Below are positions 32,786-41,168 of a stretch of DNA of 64,000 bases, piece after piece. Positions within the stretch are counted from its first letter, which is position 1, and the number at the start of each line of letters is the position of its first letter. Under the pieces are notes generated by a model. It was not told where the DNA came from. It worked only from the letters and a program-made list of their open reading frames with translations, and searched no databases. This DNA is from an uncultured Verrucomicrobiota bacterium (GTDB lineage: Bacteria > Verrucomicrobiota > Verrucomicrobiia > Opitutales > Opitutaceae): the NCBI GenBank assembly GCA_903876795.1, contig CAIRBK010000036.1, positions 62,001 to 126,000 on the forward strand. Direction: 5' to 3'. The translations under genes and the position numbers were made by a program.

Positions 32786-32815
32786 GTGACAAAGTTTGGT
32801 CATGGCGGTGACAAA
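32786..32815 (-). promoter_or_regulatory. Possible Pho box upstream of the PhoX-like gene
   Basis: On the minus strand TTTGTCAC occurs twice with starts 22 bp apart, which is two 11-bp periods as in Pho boxes built from CTGTCAC-type repeats. The middle unit (ATGACCA) is weak. It ends about 40 bp before the start codon. No PhoB gene is in the window. Confidence 0.4.
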
Positions 32816-32969
32816 ACCGCCACCTTTGGGTTACGGCGCCCGGGCGGGGATTACCCTGGAGTATCTCAAATGCAGTTATGGCCGGTTTCTTTTTGTGGCC
32901 GCGAGCATGGGCGAGTGGTGGTTCGGCCATTCGCTTACGCTCGCAGCTACGGCTTCTATTGAAATGCCA

Positions 32970-35318
32970 CTAGCGTTTCTTGTTCAGCGCGGCGCTGAAC
33001 CAGTCGTTGGTGAGCGGCTGCTGCGGCCTCGGTGATGGCGCGGCCGCCGGCGCGGGGCGCGCTTGGCCGGGGCTCGTGCGAGGGGCGGACTGGCCGCTCT
33101 TCGCGCCGAGCTGCGGTGCGCTGCGCATCGAGAGCGCGATGCGGCCGCGGGTGAGATCCACCTCGGTCACGGTGACGCTGACTTTCTGGCCGGGCTTCAC
33201 CACGGCGGCGGGGTCTTTCACGAAGCTGTCGGCAAGCTGGGACACGTGCACGAGGCCGTCCTGGTGCACGCCGATGTCCACGAACGCTCCGAAGGCGGTC
33301 ACATTGGTGACGATGCCGGGGAGCCTCATGCCGGGCTTGAGGTCCTCGGGCTTGTTGACGCCCTCCTGAAAACTGAACGCTTCGAATTTTTCGCGCGGGT
33401 CGCGACCGGGCTTGGCCAACTCGGCCATGATGTCGGTGAGCGTGGGCAGGCCGACGTTGTCGGTGACGTAGGCCTGGAGGTTGATTTTTTTGCGGAGTTT
33501 TTCGTCGCGCAGGAGGTCGGCCACGGTGCAGCCGAGGTCCGCGGCCATTTTCTCGACGAGCGGATAACGCTCTGGGTGCACGGCGGAGGCGTCGAGGGGA
33601 TGGGCGGCGTCGCGGATGCGCAGGAAGCCGGCGGCCTGCTCAAACGCCTTGGGGCCGAGGCCGGTGACCTCGAGGAGATCGGCGCGGGTCTTGAACGGGC
33701 CCTTGTCGTTTCGGCGGGAGACGATGGCGGCGGCACTGCGGGAGTTGAGGCCCGAGACCTGGGCAAGGAGCTGTTTGGAGGCGGTGTTGAGCTCGACGCC
33801 GACGCCGTTCACGCAGGAGACGACGGTGTCGTCGAGGGAGCGTTTCAACGCGTTTTGATCGACGTCGTGCTGGTATTGGCCGACGCCGATGGACTTCGGG
33901 TCGAGTTTCACCAGCTCGGCGAGCGGGTCCATGAGACGGCGTCCGATGGAGACGGCGCCGCGCACGGTGAGGTCGTGGTCGGGGAACTCCTCGCGGGCGA
34001 CCTCGCTGGCGGAGTAGATGGAGGCGCCGGACTCGTTGACCATGACGACCGGGATGGACGCCGGGAGCTTGAGGCCGCGCACAAAGGCCTCGGTCTCGCG
34101 GCCGGCGGTGCCGTTGCCGATGGCGACGGCCTCGATTTTGAAGAACTCGACGAAACCCTTGATCTTCTCGGCGGCCTCGACCTCGTGGCGGTCGGGGTAG
34201 ACGACGTCGTTGTGGAGGAGTTTGCCCTGGCGGTCGAGAATGACGGTCTTGCAACCGGTGCGGAAACCCGGGTCGAGGGCGAGCACGGCGCGCTGGCCGA
34301 GCGGGGCGGCGAGGAGGAGCTCGCGGACGTTGTCGGCGAAGACCTTGATGGCGTCGGCGTCGGCCTTCTTTTTGGATTCGAGGCGGAACTCGGTCTCCAT
34401 CGCGGGCGCGAGGAGGCGCTTCAGGGCGTCTGCCAGCATCGGGCGGAGTTGCGCGGTCGCGGCGGGCGCGGTGTTTTTGATGACATGGCGCTCGAGTTCG
34501 GCGAGGGCGAGGACCTCGTCCACGGTGATGCGCATCATCAGGAAGAGTTCCTTTTCGCCTCGGCGCATGGCCAGGAGGCGGTGCGAAGGGCACTTGGCGA
34601 GGGGCTCGGACCACTCGAAGTAGTCCTTGAATTTGGCCCCCTCGGTTTCTTTGCCGGAGATGACCTTCGACGAGATGGCGGCGGAGGATTTGTAGAGGGC
34701 GCGGAGTTTTTCGCGGGAGGAGGCGTCGTCGGAGACGCGTTCGGCGAGGATGTCGCGGGCGCCGGCAAGGGCCTCGTCGGCGGAGGCGATCTTGGAGACG
34801 ACGTTTTTGCCGTCGTCGGCGGTGTATTCTCGGCCGACATACGCCTGGGCGGCGGCTGCGAGATCGATGGCCGGGTCCTGGGCCCAGATCTGTTCGGCGA
34901 GGGGTTCGAGACCCTTCTCCTTGGCGATGGTGGCGCGGGTGCGCTTCTTGGGGCGGAACGGCAGGTAGATGTCCTCCAGACGCGTGAGGGTGTCGGCGTT
35001 GGCGATCTGGTTGGCGAGGGCGTCGGTGAGGAGGTTGCGCTCCTTGAGGGAGGCGAGGATGGAGGCGCGGCGTTCGTCGAGCTGGGCAAGCTGCTCGAGA
35101 CGGTCGCGGATGGTGGTGATCTGGACCTCGTCGAGTTCGCCGGTCATTTCCTTGCGGTAGCGGGCGATGAAGGGGACGGTGGCGCCGTCCTTGAGGAGCT
35201 GGGCGGTGGTGGCGATCTGGTGAACCTTGACCGAGCCGCCGAGTTCTTGGGCGATGCGGAGGACGTGATCGGCGTTGGGAAGGGCGCTGGGCGTGGTCGG
35301 GGTGGCGGGGATGGACAT
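32970..35318 (-). CDS. tex: Tex-family S1 RNA-binding protein
   Basis: This is a 782-residue protein starting at ATG 35318 (MSIPATPTTPS); the track's longer start is unsupported. The N-terminal Tex core (TVPFIARYRKEMTGELDEVQ), the YqgF/RNase H-like region (VLALDPGFRTGCKTVILDRQ), HhH motifs (LNSRSAAAIVSRRNDKGPFK) and a C-terminal S1 domain (IVTNVTAFGAFVDIGVHQDG) are in the usual order. The family is linked to transcription and RNA metabolism in several bacteria. The short tail after S1 is Ala/Pro/Gln-rich and basic. It is divergent from the TPR operon. Confidence 0.95.
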   Translation of the reverse strand: MSIPATPTTPSALPNADHVLRIAQELGGSVKVHQIATTAQLLKDGATVPFIARYRKEMTGELDEVQITTIRDRLEQLAQLDERRASILASLKERNLLTDALANQIANADTLTRLEDIYLPFRPKKRTRATIAKEKGLEPLAEQIWAQDPAIDLAAAAQAYVGREYTADDGKNVVSKIASADEALAGARDILAERVSDDASSREKLRALYKSSAAISSKVISGKETEGAKFKDYFEWSEPLAKCPSHRLLAMRRGEKELFLMMRITVDEVLALAELERHVIKNTAPAATAQLRPMLADALKRLLAPAMETEFRLESKKKADADAIKVFADNVRELLLAAPLGQRAVLALDPGFRTGCKTVILDRQGKLLHNDVVYPDRHEVEAAEKIKGFVEFFKIEAVAIGNGTAGRETEAFVRGLKLPASIPVVMVNESGASIYSASEVAREEFPDHDLTVRGAVSIGRRLMDPLAELVKLDPKSIGVGQYQHDVDQNALKRSLDDTVVSCVNGVGVELNTASKQLLAQVSGLNSRSAAAIVSRRNDKGPFKTRADLLEVTGLGPKAFEQAAGFLRIRDAAHPLDASAVHPERYPLVEKMAADLGCTVADLLRDEKLRKKINLQAYVTDNVGLPTLTDIMAELAKPGRDPREKFEAFSFQEGVNKPEDLKPGMRLPGIVTNVTAFGAFVDIGVHQDGLVHVSQLADSFVKDPAAVVKPGQKVSVTVTEVDLTRGRIALSMRSAPQLGAKSGQSAPRTSPGQARPAPAAAPSPRPQQPLTNDWFSAALNKKR

Positions 35319-35663
35319 GCGTCGTGAAAAGCGGATCAGTCCAACGCCCGCAGTCTGCGGCGCAAGCGAAGACTCGGATGGCCGCAGATGTAAGGTGTTG
35401 CGGGATGCCGAAGGGTGCTTTGCGAATGAGGCCGGACGGGGCGCCTCTGTGGACATTCTGCATCTCATGCCGGAGTCGCGTAGACTCTCGCGGATCGGCC
35501 GTTGGTCGTTTACGTCCTGTCTTTCGGAGCCACCCAATTGAACCACGGCCTGGGTAGCCAGCAGAGGCAATCACGAGGCTCGGTCGATAAATAATTTAAA
35601 AAAACGTCAATGAATGCATTGACGCAGTTTGGGGATGTGTATCGTTTGGCCCCGTATTTCCCT
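35319..35663. other. Intergenic region between tex and the TPR operon
   Basis: About 345 bp lie between the divergent genes. Short ORFs here have no recognisable content. The right end is AT-rich (AATAATTTAAAAAAACG) and carries the palindromic promoter described separately. Nothing else is seen. Confidence 0.6.
35605..35645 (+). promoter_or_regulatory. Palindrome overlapping a candidate -35 box of the TPR operon
   Basis: CGTCAATG-AATG-CATTGACG is a perfect 8-bp dyad (35605-35624). Its right arm ends in TTGACG, a good -35. TATCGT follows after 15 bp as a possible -10. An operator covering the -35 box would suit repression. The short spacer makes the promoter call uncertain. The chosen start codon (35664) is about 20 bp downstream. 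Confidence 0.45.
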
Positions 35664-38570
35664 ATGCGTTCACCCCTGCGCCGGATTTCGTCTTCGCTTG
35701 CTCCCGCCCGTTTTGCCTGCGGTCTTGGCGTGGCTGTTGTGGCGGTTGTCGAGACTCAAGCCCAAGTTCAGGTTCCCTTGCCTCAGGTTTTGGGAGAGGC
35801 CGACATGCAGATCAAGGCGCGCAAGCTCGGCGACGCCGCTGTTCTTCTGGACACGGCTCTGGCCCGCATAGAAAAGGGCGAGCCGCTTCCTTCCGGTGTG
35901 TCGCTGGACACGGTCCAGCTGCTTGCCGCCAATACGAATTTCCAGACTCTCAATTACGCCCGCGTAGAGGAGATCGCGACCAAGCTGCTCAAGCGCACGT
36001 CAACCGGTCAGTCCGCCGTCGAGGCGCGGTTGATCCTCGGCCTTTCACTGGCACTTCAGAACAAGTTTGCCGAAGCGATTCCGGTTTTTGCCGCGCTGGA
36101 AGAGTCGCCTACCTACCGCGATCAGGCGCTGATGTATCGCTCGATGGCCGCCCAGCAGGCGAAACAGCCCGAGGTGGCCATCGACGCACTCAACCGCCTC
36201 CTGGCGGTAGCCCCACGCGACGCCGACTGGGCGGATTCCGCGCTCACGCTGATCGCGCTCCAGCTGCAGCAGAAAAACCTGGACGCGGCCCGCCGCGGAC
36301 TCGAGCTGTTGCGCGGCAGCCTCAACACGGTGGACAACATGGCGGGCCTGAACGTGCTCAGCCTGCAGCTCGGCGACGCTCTCCTCGCGGCCAATGATCT
36401 TCAGGGAGCCCTGACCGCTTACCGCACCGTCCTTCCCCGCAAGGAGCTGCTGCGCGTCCAAAAAAACCGCACCGCTCGCATGGAGGCCCAGCTCGCCCGG
36501 CAAAGGCAGCTAGGTCGCACCTCAGTCAGAGATCTCGACGATATCCGTCGTGTCGAGGCCCGTATCAAGGCCACCAAGGCCGCGCTCGACGAGATCGGCA
36601 AGCGAGGCGATTATGACGCCACCCTCTTTTTTCGCTTGGGGCACACGTTCCTGTTGCGTGGCGGCGCTTGGGAGGCCGCTCTGGTTTTCGAGCGCCTTAT
36701 CAAGGAGTTCCCCGAAGCCCAGGAGCGCGAGCTGGCCTATTCGGAGCTTGTTCGGGCTTATGCTGACTCCGGTCGCGTGGATAAGATGCGTGTCGCGTTG
36801 GACGACTTCATGAAGGCCCTTCCGGGCAGCAAGCTGCTGCCGCAGGCTCTCTATCTGGCCGCGCAGACCGCCGGTGAACGCGGCCGGGCGGATATGCAGC
36901 TCGAATTCCTCGATGTGGGCGTGAATCAGTTTCCCGAAGCCGAACTCACCGAGTTCATGCTTCTGATGCAGACCAACGCCCACTTTTCCGGCGGGCGTTT
37001 CGAGGAGGCCCGTGCCGCATCTGAGAAATACATCGCGAAATATCCCCAGGGCCGGTTTGCGGAGGACGCCACGTATCTTCACGCGATGGCCACCTTGGTT
37101 CTCGGCAAGGCCGAGGCCGCGATCAAGGAGATCAACGCCTACATCGCCAAGTTTCCCGAGGGGCGTTTTGTGGCGGACGGCCGCTATCGCATCGGCGCGG
37201 CCCAATACGCGATGCAGGACTACGCCGCTTCCGAGAAACAGCTCGAGTCGTGGCTGGCCGACTACCCGCTCGATCACCCGCAACGCGGGGAGGCCCTGTC
37301 CACCCAGGGTGATGTGTTCGTCGGCCAAGGCCGGACCGACGATGCCATCGCCAGTTACCGCTCGGCGCTCTCTACGACGCTGTCCGACGATCTTTTGGGT
37401 TACGTGCTCGACGAACTGACCAAGCAGTATCAATCGAAGCGCGATTTCGGCGCCGCCGCCCAGATGTGGGAAGAGTTTGCGCGGGAGCGGCCCGACCATC
37501 CCTTCGTCATCAATGCGGCCTACTGGATCGGTCGTTTGCGGGGACGCGAGGGCAAGATGGATGTGGCCGTCACGCAGATGTCGGAAATCGCCCGCCGCTA
37601 CATCGCCGATCCCAATCGTGACGCCGTTGAGCGCCTGCTTTCCCAGCTCGCCGCGATCCTGGCCCGCAATCCCAAAGCCGGACCCGACGGCGTGAAACCG
37701 CCCCGGCCGACACCCGCCGAGGTATCCGCCCGCATCCGCCGCGAACTCGCTTCGGACGGCTCCGCCGACAATCCGACGGTGCGCGCCCGCCTTTTATTCA
37801 CCGAGTCGGAGGTCGCCTCCCTGCGCAAGGACGCCGAACTTCGCGACCGGCTGATCGCCCGCATAGGCGACGAAATCTCTCCCGACGCTCTGCCCCCCGG
37901 AATCCTCGGACGTGTTGGCGACCAGTTGTTGCAGCGGGGCAAACTTGAGCGAGCCCGGGCCTTTTACGATCAGCTGGTGCTGAAATATCCGCGTTCGATT
38001 TATGCCGATTACGGTTATGTAGGACTGGGCGAGCTGGCTTATTTGGCGGGCGATTACGACACCGCCCTGGCCCAGTTCGGCAACGCGATCGACCGGGCGG
38101 GAGCCCGCTTTAAGCTGCTTGAGGCCACGCTCGGGCGCGCCAAGACCCTGCTTGCGAGCGGCCGGCTTGACTCGTCCAAGGAGCTTTTCGAGCAGATCGC
38201 CAGCAACCGCTCTTGGCGGGGAGAATCCACCGCCCAAAGCATTTACTCGCTCGGGGAAATCCTCCTCAAGCGGGGCAGTCCCGCCGATCTCGCCCAGGCC
38301 CAGGCTCATTTCCAGCGAGTTTATATTTCCTACAAAAAGTTCACCCCGTGGGTGGCTCGCGCTTACCTGAGCAGCGGACAAACCTTCGAGAAACTCGGCC
38401 AGCCCAGGGAAGCCTTGGCCACTTATAAAGAGATGATCCGCAGTCGTGATCGTTTTGAATCCTACCCTGAATTGAAACGCGCCGAGGAACGCGCGGCCGT
38501 GCTTGAGGCCCAGCTCCCGCCGGCGACACCCGCCGCCACCGCACCGGCGGTCACAGGAGGTGCCTCATGA
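35664..38570 (+). CDS. Large periplasmic TPR protein of an ExbBD-type operon
   Basis: This is a protein of about 968 residues from ATG 35664, which places a signal-like segment (ARFACGLGVAVVAVVETQAQ) near the N-terminus. The body is almost entirely tetratricopeptide-like helix pairs, for example FFRLGHTFLLRGGAWEAALV, YAELVRAYADSG-type units, and YADYGYVGLGELAYLAGDYD. A YbgF/BamD-like arrangement of TPRs in the periplasm is likely. It heads an operon with a second TPR protein, ExbB, two ExbD and a VWA protein, so it probably forms the outer part of a proton-motive-force-driven envelope complex. Substrate unknown. The stop overlaps the next start by ATGA. Confidence 0.8.
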   Translation: MRSPLRRISSSLAPARFACGLGVAVVAVVETQAQVQVPLPQVLGEADMQIKARKLGDAAVLLDTALARIEKGEPLPSGVSLDTVQLLAANTNFQTLNYARVEEIATKLLKRTSTGQSAVEARLILGLSLALQNKFAEAIPVFAALEESPTYRDQALMYRSMAAQQAKQPEVAIDALNRLLAVAPRDADWADSALTLIALQLQQKNLDAARRGLELLRGSLNTVDNMAGLNVLSLQLGDALLAANDLQGALTAYRTVLPRKELLRVQKNRTARMEAQLARQRQLGRTSVRDLDDIRRVEARIKATKAALDEIGKRGDYDATLFFRLGHTFLLRGGAWEAALVFERLIKEFPEAQERELAYSELVRAYADSGRVDKMRVALDDFMKALPGSKLLPQALYLAAQTAGERGRADMQLEFLDVGVNQFPEAELTEFMLLMQTNAHFSGGRFEEARAASEKYIAKYPQGRFAEDATYLHAMATLVLGKAEAAIKEINAYIAKFPEGRFVADGRYRIGAAQYAMQDYAASEKQLESWLADYPLDHPQRGEALSTQGDVFVGQGRTDDAIASYRSALSTTLSDDLLGYVLDELTKQYQSKRDFGAAAQMWEEFARERPDHPFVINAAYWIGRLRGREGKMDVAVTQMSEIARRYIADPNRDAVERLLSQLAAILARNPKAGPDGVKPPRPTPAEVSARIRRELASDGSADNPTVRARLLFTESEVASLRKDAELRDRLIARIGDEISPDALPPGILGRVGDQLLQRGKLERARAFYDQLVLKYPRSIYADYGYVGLGELAYLAGDYDTALAQFGNAIDRAGARFKLLEATLGRAKTLLASGRLDSSKELFEQIASNRSWRGESTAQSIYSLGEILLKRGSPADLAQAQAHFQRVYISYKKFTPWVARAYLSSGQTFEKLGQPREALATYKEMIRSRDRFESYPELKRAEERAAVLEAQLPPATPAATAPAVTGGAS

Positions 38571-39370
38571 AGAAGCTGCTCTCACTGCTGGTCTGCGTGA
38601 TGGCCGTATCGCCGCTCTGCGCCCAGCGTTACATCCTCAGGGATGGCAAGGTGGTCAACCAGGCCGATGTCACCTTGAAGGGATCCAACCTTGTCCAGCA
38701 GATTGCCGGCGGCTCGGCTGAAATTTCCTATCCGATTTCGCAGGTTGTCCGCCTGGAGTGGCCTGAGCCCAAGGAGATCAATCAAGCCCGTGAGTTGCTT
38801 GCCGCAGGCAAAGGAGCCGAGGCCGAGGAGAAGATCACGCCGATTTACCGCCAATTCGCGCCTTTCCCCAAGTTGCCAGGCTCATGGTGGAGCGAAGCCG
38901 CGCTGGTCCGCGCCCGCGCCTTGGTGGCGGCCGGTAAATCCGCAGAGGCCGAACGCGCGGCCCGCGAACTTATCTCGACCGCCCCCGATCCGGACGACGT
39001 GTCGGCGGCTCAATTGATCATCGCGCGGCTGCAAATCATCCAAGGCAAGGCCGACATCGCCGATGCCATGCTGGATGAAATCATGCACAAAGATGCCTCC
39101 TCGTACGTGTCGGCCCGAGCCGCCGTCTTGCGCGGGGACATTGCTTTTGAGCGCAAGGAGTTCGAGAAGGCTTTGGAGTTCTATCTTCATGTCCCCGCTT
39201 TCTACGGTGATGAGGAGGAGGTCTTGCCGGCGGCTCTTCTGGGCAGTGCCCGTTCCTATCGCGGCTACGGAGACACCGCCCGGGCCGAGCGCGCCTACCT
39301 CGATGTCACCGTCGCCTATCCCAATAGTTCCGAAGCGGCCGTCGCCAAGCGTGAGATGGCCAAGCTCTGA
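38567..39370 (+). CDS. Second secreted TPR protein of the ExbBD operon
   Basis: This is a 267-residue protein with a signal peptide (MKKLLSLLVCVMAVSPLCAQ). A short beta domain follows (YILRDGKVVNQADVTLKGSN), then TPR-like helices (SEAALVRARALVAAGKSAEA, SARAAVLRGDIAFERKEFEK and SYRGYGDTARAERAYLDVTV). It overlaps the large TPR gene by ATGA and precedes exbB by 47 bp. A periplasmic adaptor role is likely from signal, repeats and context. No specific family is recognised. Confidence 0.78.
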   Translation: MKKLLSLLVCVMAVSPLCAQRYILRDGKVVNQADVTLKGSNLVQQIAGGSAEISYPISQVVRLEWPEPKEINQARELLAAGKGAEAEEKITPIYRQFAPFPKLPGSWWSEAALVRARALVAAGKSAEAERAARELISTAPDPDDVSAAQLIIARLQIIQGKADIADAMLDEIMHKDASSYVSARAAVLRGDIAFERKEFEKALEFYLHVPAFYGDEEEVLPAALLGSARSYRGYGDTARAERAYLDVTVAYPNSSEAAVAKREMAKL

Positions 39371-39417
39371 GTGTTTTTCTCCCCATAATCATCTAGCTTT
39401 AGTTTTTTTTGCGAATC

Positions 39418-40221
39418 ATGAAATCCACCCTCCGTCGTTTCACGGGCTTCGTCGCCCTTCTCTCCGCCAGTCCGATCGCCCTCTTGGCGGCCGACACCGC
39501 TCCCGCTGTTGTTAGAAAATCACTTCTCGAGGAGCTTAGCGCCCCCGCGATTCTGCCGCTCTGGTTCTGTTCTGCTTTGATCGTTTATCTGGTCATCGAT
39601 CTTTATATGAAGACGACGTCCAAGCAGTTTGTGTCCCCGGCCGCCGTGGAGGCGCTGCGAGCGTTTTTCCGCGCGGGTGATTATCACGGGGCCTATGCAT
39701 GGACCCGCGCGAATCCGGGCATTCTGGCCAACGTCGTTCACGCCGGCCTCAAGCACGCCCCCAGCGGCAAGCAGGCGGCCGAGGACGCCATGGGCTCGGC
39801 CATCATCGGTGAAAACTCCCGCTACCAGAGCAAGATCGCTTATCTTTCGGTCATCGGCGTCATCGCGCCCATGATCGGTCTCACCGGCACGGTCGTGGGC
39901 ATGATCCAAGCCTTCGCGGCCATGGGCCAGGCTGGTGCCGCCGACCCGTCCAAGCTCTCCGGTGCGATCGGTCACGTGCTTCATGCGACCGCTGCCGGTC
40001 TGGCCGTCGCCATCCCGGCTTTCGTGTTCTATTACCTCATTCGTAATCGCGTGGGGCATTCCATCCACGCGCTCTCCGATGCGGCCAATGACCTTTTCCG
40101 CAAGTTCCCCTACGACCACATCGCGGCCGTTGAGTTTGAGGGGGGCGAGAGCTTTGCCGCGACGCCCAACTGGGTCGAAGGCGGTCCCACCTACGTCCAG
40201 CCCGGCCACGGGCAGGCCTGA
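39418..40221 (+). CDS. ExbB/TolQ/MotA-family proton channel subunit
   Basis: This is a protein of about 267 residues from ATG 39418. A signal-like first segment is followed by three membrane helices: PAILPLWFCSALIVYLVIDL, SVIGVIAPMIGLTGTVVGMI and LHATAAGLAVAIPAFVFYYL. The conserved TolQ/ExbB cytoplasmic-to-helix-2 region with IGLTGTVVGMIQAF is clear. With ExbD it would form the pentamer-dimer motor that turns proton flow into movement of an envelope partner. The extra N-terminal signal-like segment (STLRRFTGFVALLSASPIAL) is seen in some ExbB variants. Confidence 0.9.
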   Translation: MKSTLRRFTGFVALLSASPIALLAADTAPAVVRKSLLEELSAPAILPLWFCSALIVYLVIDLYMKTTSKQFVSPAAVEALRAFFRAGDYHGAYAWTRANPGILANVVHAGLKHAPSGKQAAEDAMGSAIIGENSRYQSKIAYLSVIGVIAPMIGLTGTVVGMIQAFAAMGQAGAADPSKLSGAIGHVLHATAAGLAVAIPAFVFYYLIRNRVGHSIHALSDAANDLFRKFPYDHIAAVEFEGGESFAATPNWVEGGPTYVQPGHGQA

Positions 40222-40230
40222 TACTTCCCA

Positions 40231-40253
40231 GGTTGCCGGGTTTTTTCCCGGCG
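40231..40253 (+). other. Hairpin in the exbB-exbD gap
   Basis: GCCGGG and CCCGGC form a 6-bp stem around a TTTTTT loop, 14 bp after the exbB stop and 35 bp before exbD. It may stabilise or partly terminate the transcript and so set exbB:exbD stoichiometry. This is a suggestion only. Confidence 0.4.
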
Positions 40254-40286
40254 TCCCTTCTTTTTAACCCTTAATCCCTAAAAAAC

Positions 40287-40712
40287 ATGGCAGGCGGAGG
40301 TGGCGGCGGCGAAGGCGAGCCGGAATTCCAAATCGCACCGATGATCGATGTGCTGCTCGTGTTGCTCATTTTCTTCATGAGCATCGCGACGACTGCGGTC
40401 ACGCGGTATGATCCCACGATCGAACTTCCGGTGGCTCCCGATGCCAACAAAAAGGAGGATTCCGAGAGTGAACTTGTCTTCAATGTCGCTTGGAAGCCGC
40501 AGACACAGACGGTGGTGACCACGTTTGAGGAGCAGGCGGTTAATCCTGAAGACGTGATTCCGCGCATGATTGCCCACAAGAACGCCGACCCGAAGGTTCG
40601 CGTCTTGGTTCGGAGTGATGCACTCACCCCGGTTCGTTACATCTCCGCCGTGGTCGAAGCCGCCGCCAAGGCGGGCATATCCGACGTCACGTTCGCCACC
40701 CTGAGCCGCTGA
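40287..40712 (+). CDS. ExbD/TolR-family protein, first copy
   Basis: This is a 141-residue protein with a Gly-rich cytoplasmic start (MAGGGGGGEGEPEFQIAPMI), then a single membrane helix containing the essential Asp (APMIDVLLVLLIFFM, Asp at about residue 21) and a periplasmic ExbD domain (VRVLVRSDALTPVRYISAVV). It transmits proton flow through ExbB. It lies 65 bp after exbB and 9 bp before a second ExbD gene. Two ExbD genes per operon point to a heterodimer. Confidence 0.9.
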   Translation: MAGGGGGGEGEPEFQIAPMIDVLLVLLIFFMSIATTAVTRYDPTIELPVAPDANKKEDSESELVFNVAWKPQTQTVVTTFEEQAVNPEDVIPRMIAHKNADPKVRVLVRSDALTPVRYISAVVEAAAKAGISDVTFATLSR

Positions 40713-40721
40713 TACCCAACC

Positions 40722-41165
40722 ATGAAAATGCCCATCCAGCAGGCGAACCCCGACGTGGGCTTTCAGATCGCGCCCATGATCGACGTGGTGTTCGTCATCC
40801 TCGTTTTCTTCATGGCGCTCGCCGCACAGATCAAGATCGAGCAAATCCTGCAGACCAAGTTGCCCGGCGTGGCCGTTGCCTCGACCAGTACGGAGTTTGT
40901 CGATGAGCAGATCCTGCAGATCAGCGACGACGGCGAGGTTTCCTTGAACGAGGAGTCTTACGATTCCACCCAGAGCCGCGAACTACCGCAGCTGACCGGT
41001 ACCCTGATAAGGCTCAAAACCTCCAGCGATGCCGCCAAAAGCAAGCTGGTGGTCACGCTGATAAGTCATCCCGATTCGCCTTACTATCGCACCATCGATG
41101 TGCTCAACGCGTTGGCGGTGGCCGGCATTTCCAACGTTACCTTCACCTCCGATACGGAGCAATAA
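40722..41165 (+). CDS. ExbD/TolR-family protein, second copy
   Basis: This is a 147-residue protein whose helix FQIAPMIDVVFVILVFFMAL again carries the motor Asp (about residue 19). The periplasmic part differs strongly from the first copy (LQTKLPGVAVASTSTEFVDE, then ILQISDDGEVSLNEESYDST) but keeps the end pattern of the family (IDVLNALAVAGISNVTF). Divergence of the two copies suggests distinct partners or an ExbD heterodimer in one ExbB ring. It ends 3 bp before the VWA gene. Confidence 0.9.
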   Translation: MKMPIQQANPDVGFQIAPMIDVVFVILVFFMALAAQIKIEQILQTKLPGVAVASTSTEFVDEQILQISDDGEVSLNEESYDSTQSRELPQLTGTLIRLKTSSDAAKSKLVVTLISHPDSPYYRTIDVLNALAVAGISNVTFTSDTEQ

Positions 41166-41168
41166 CCC

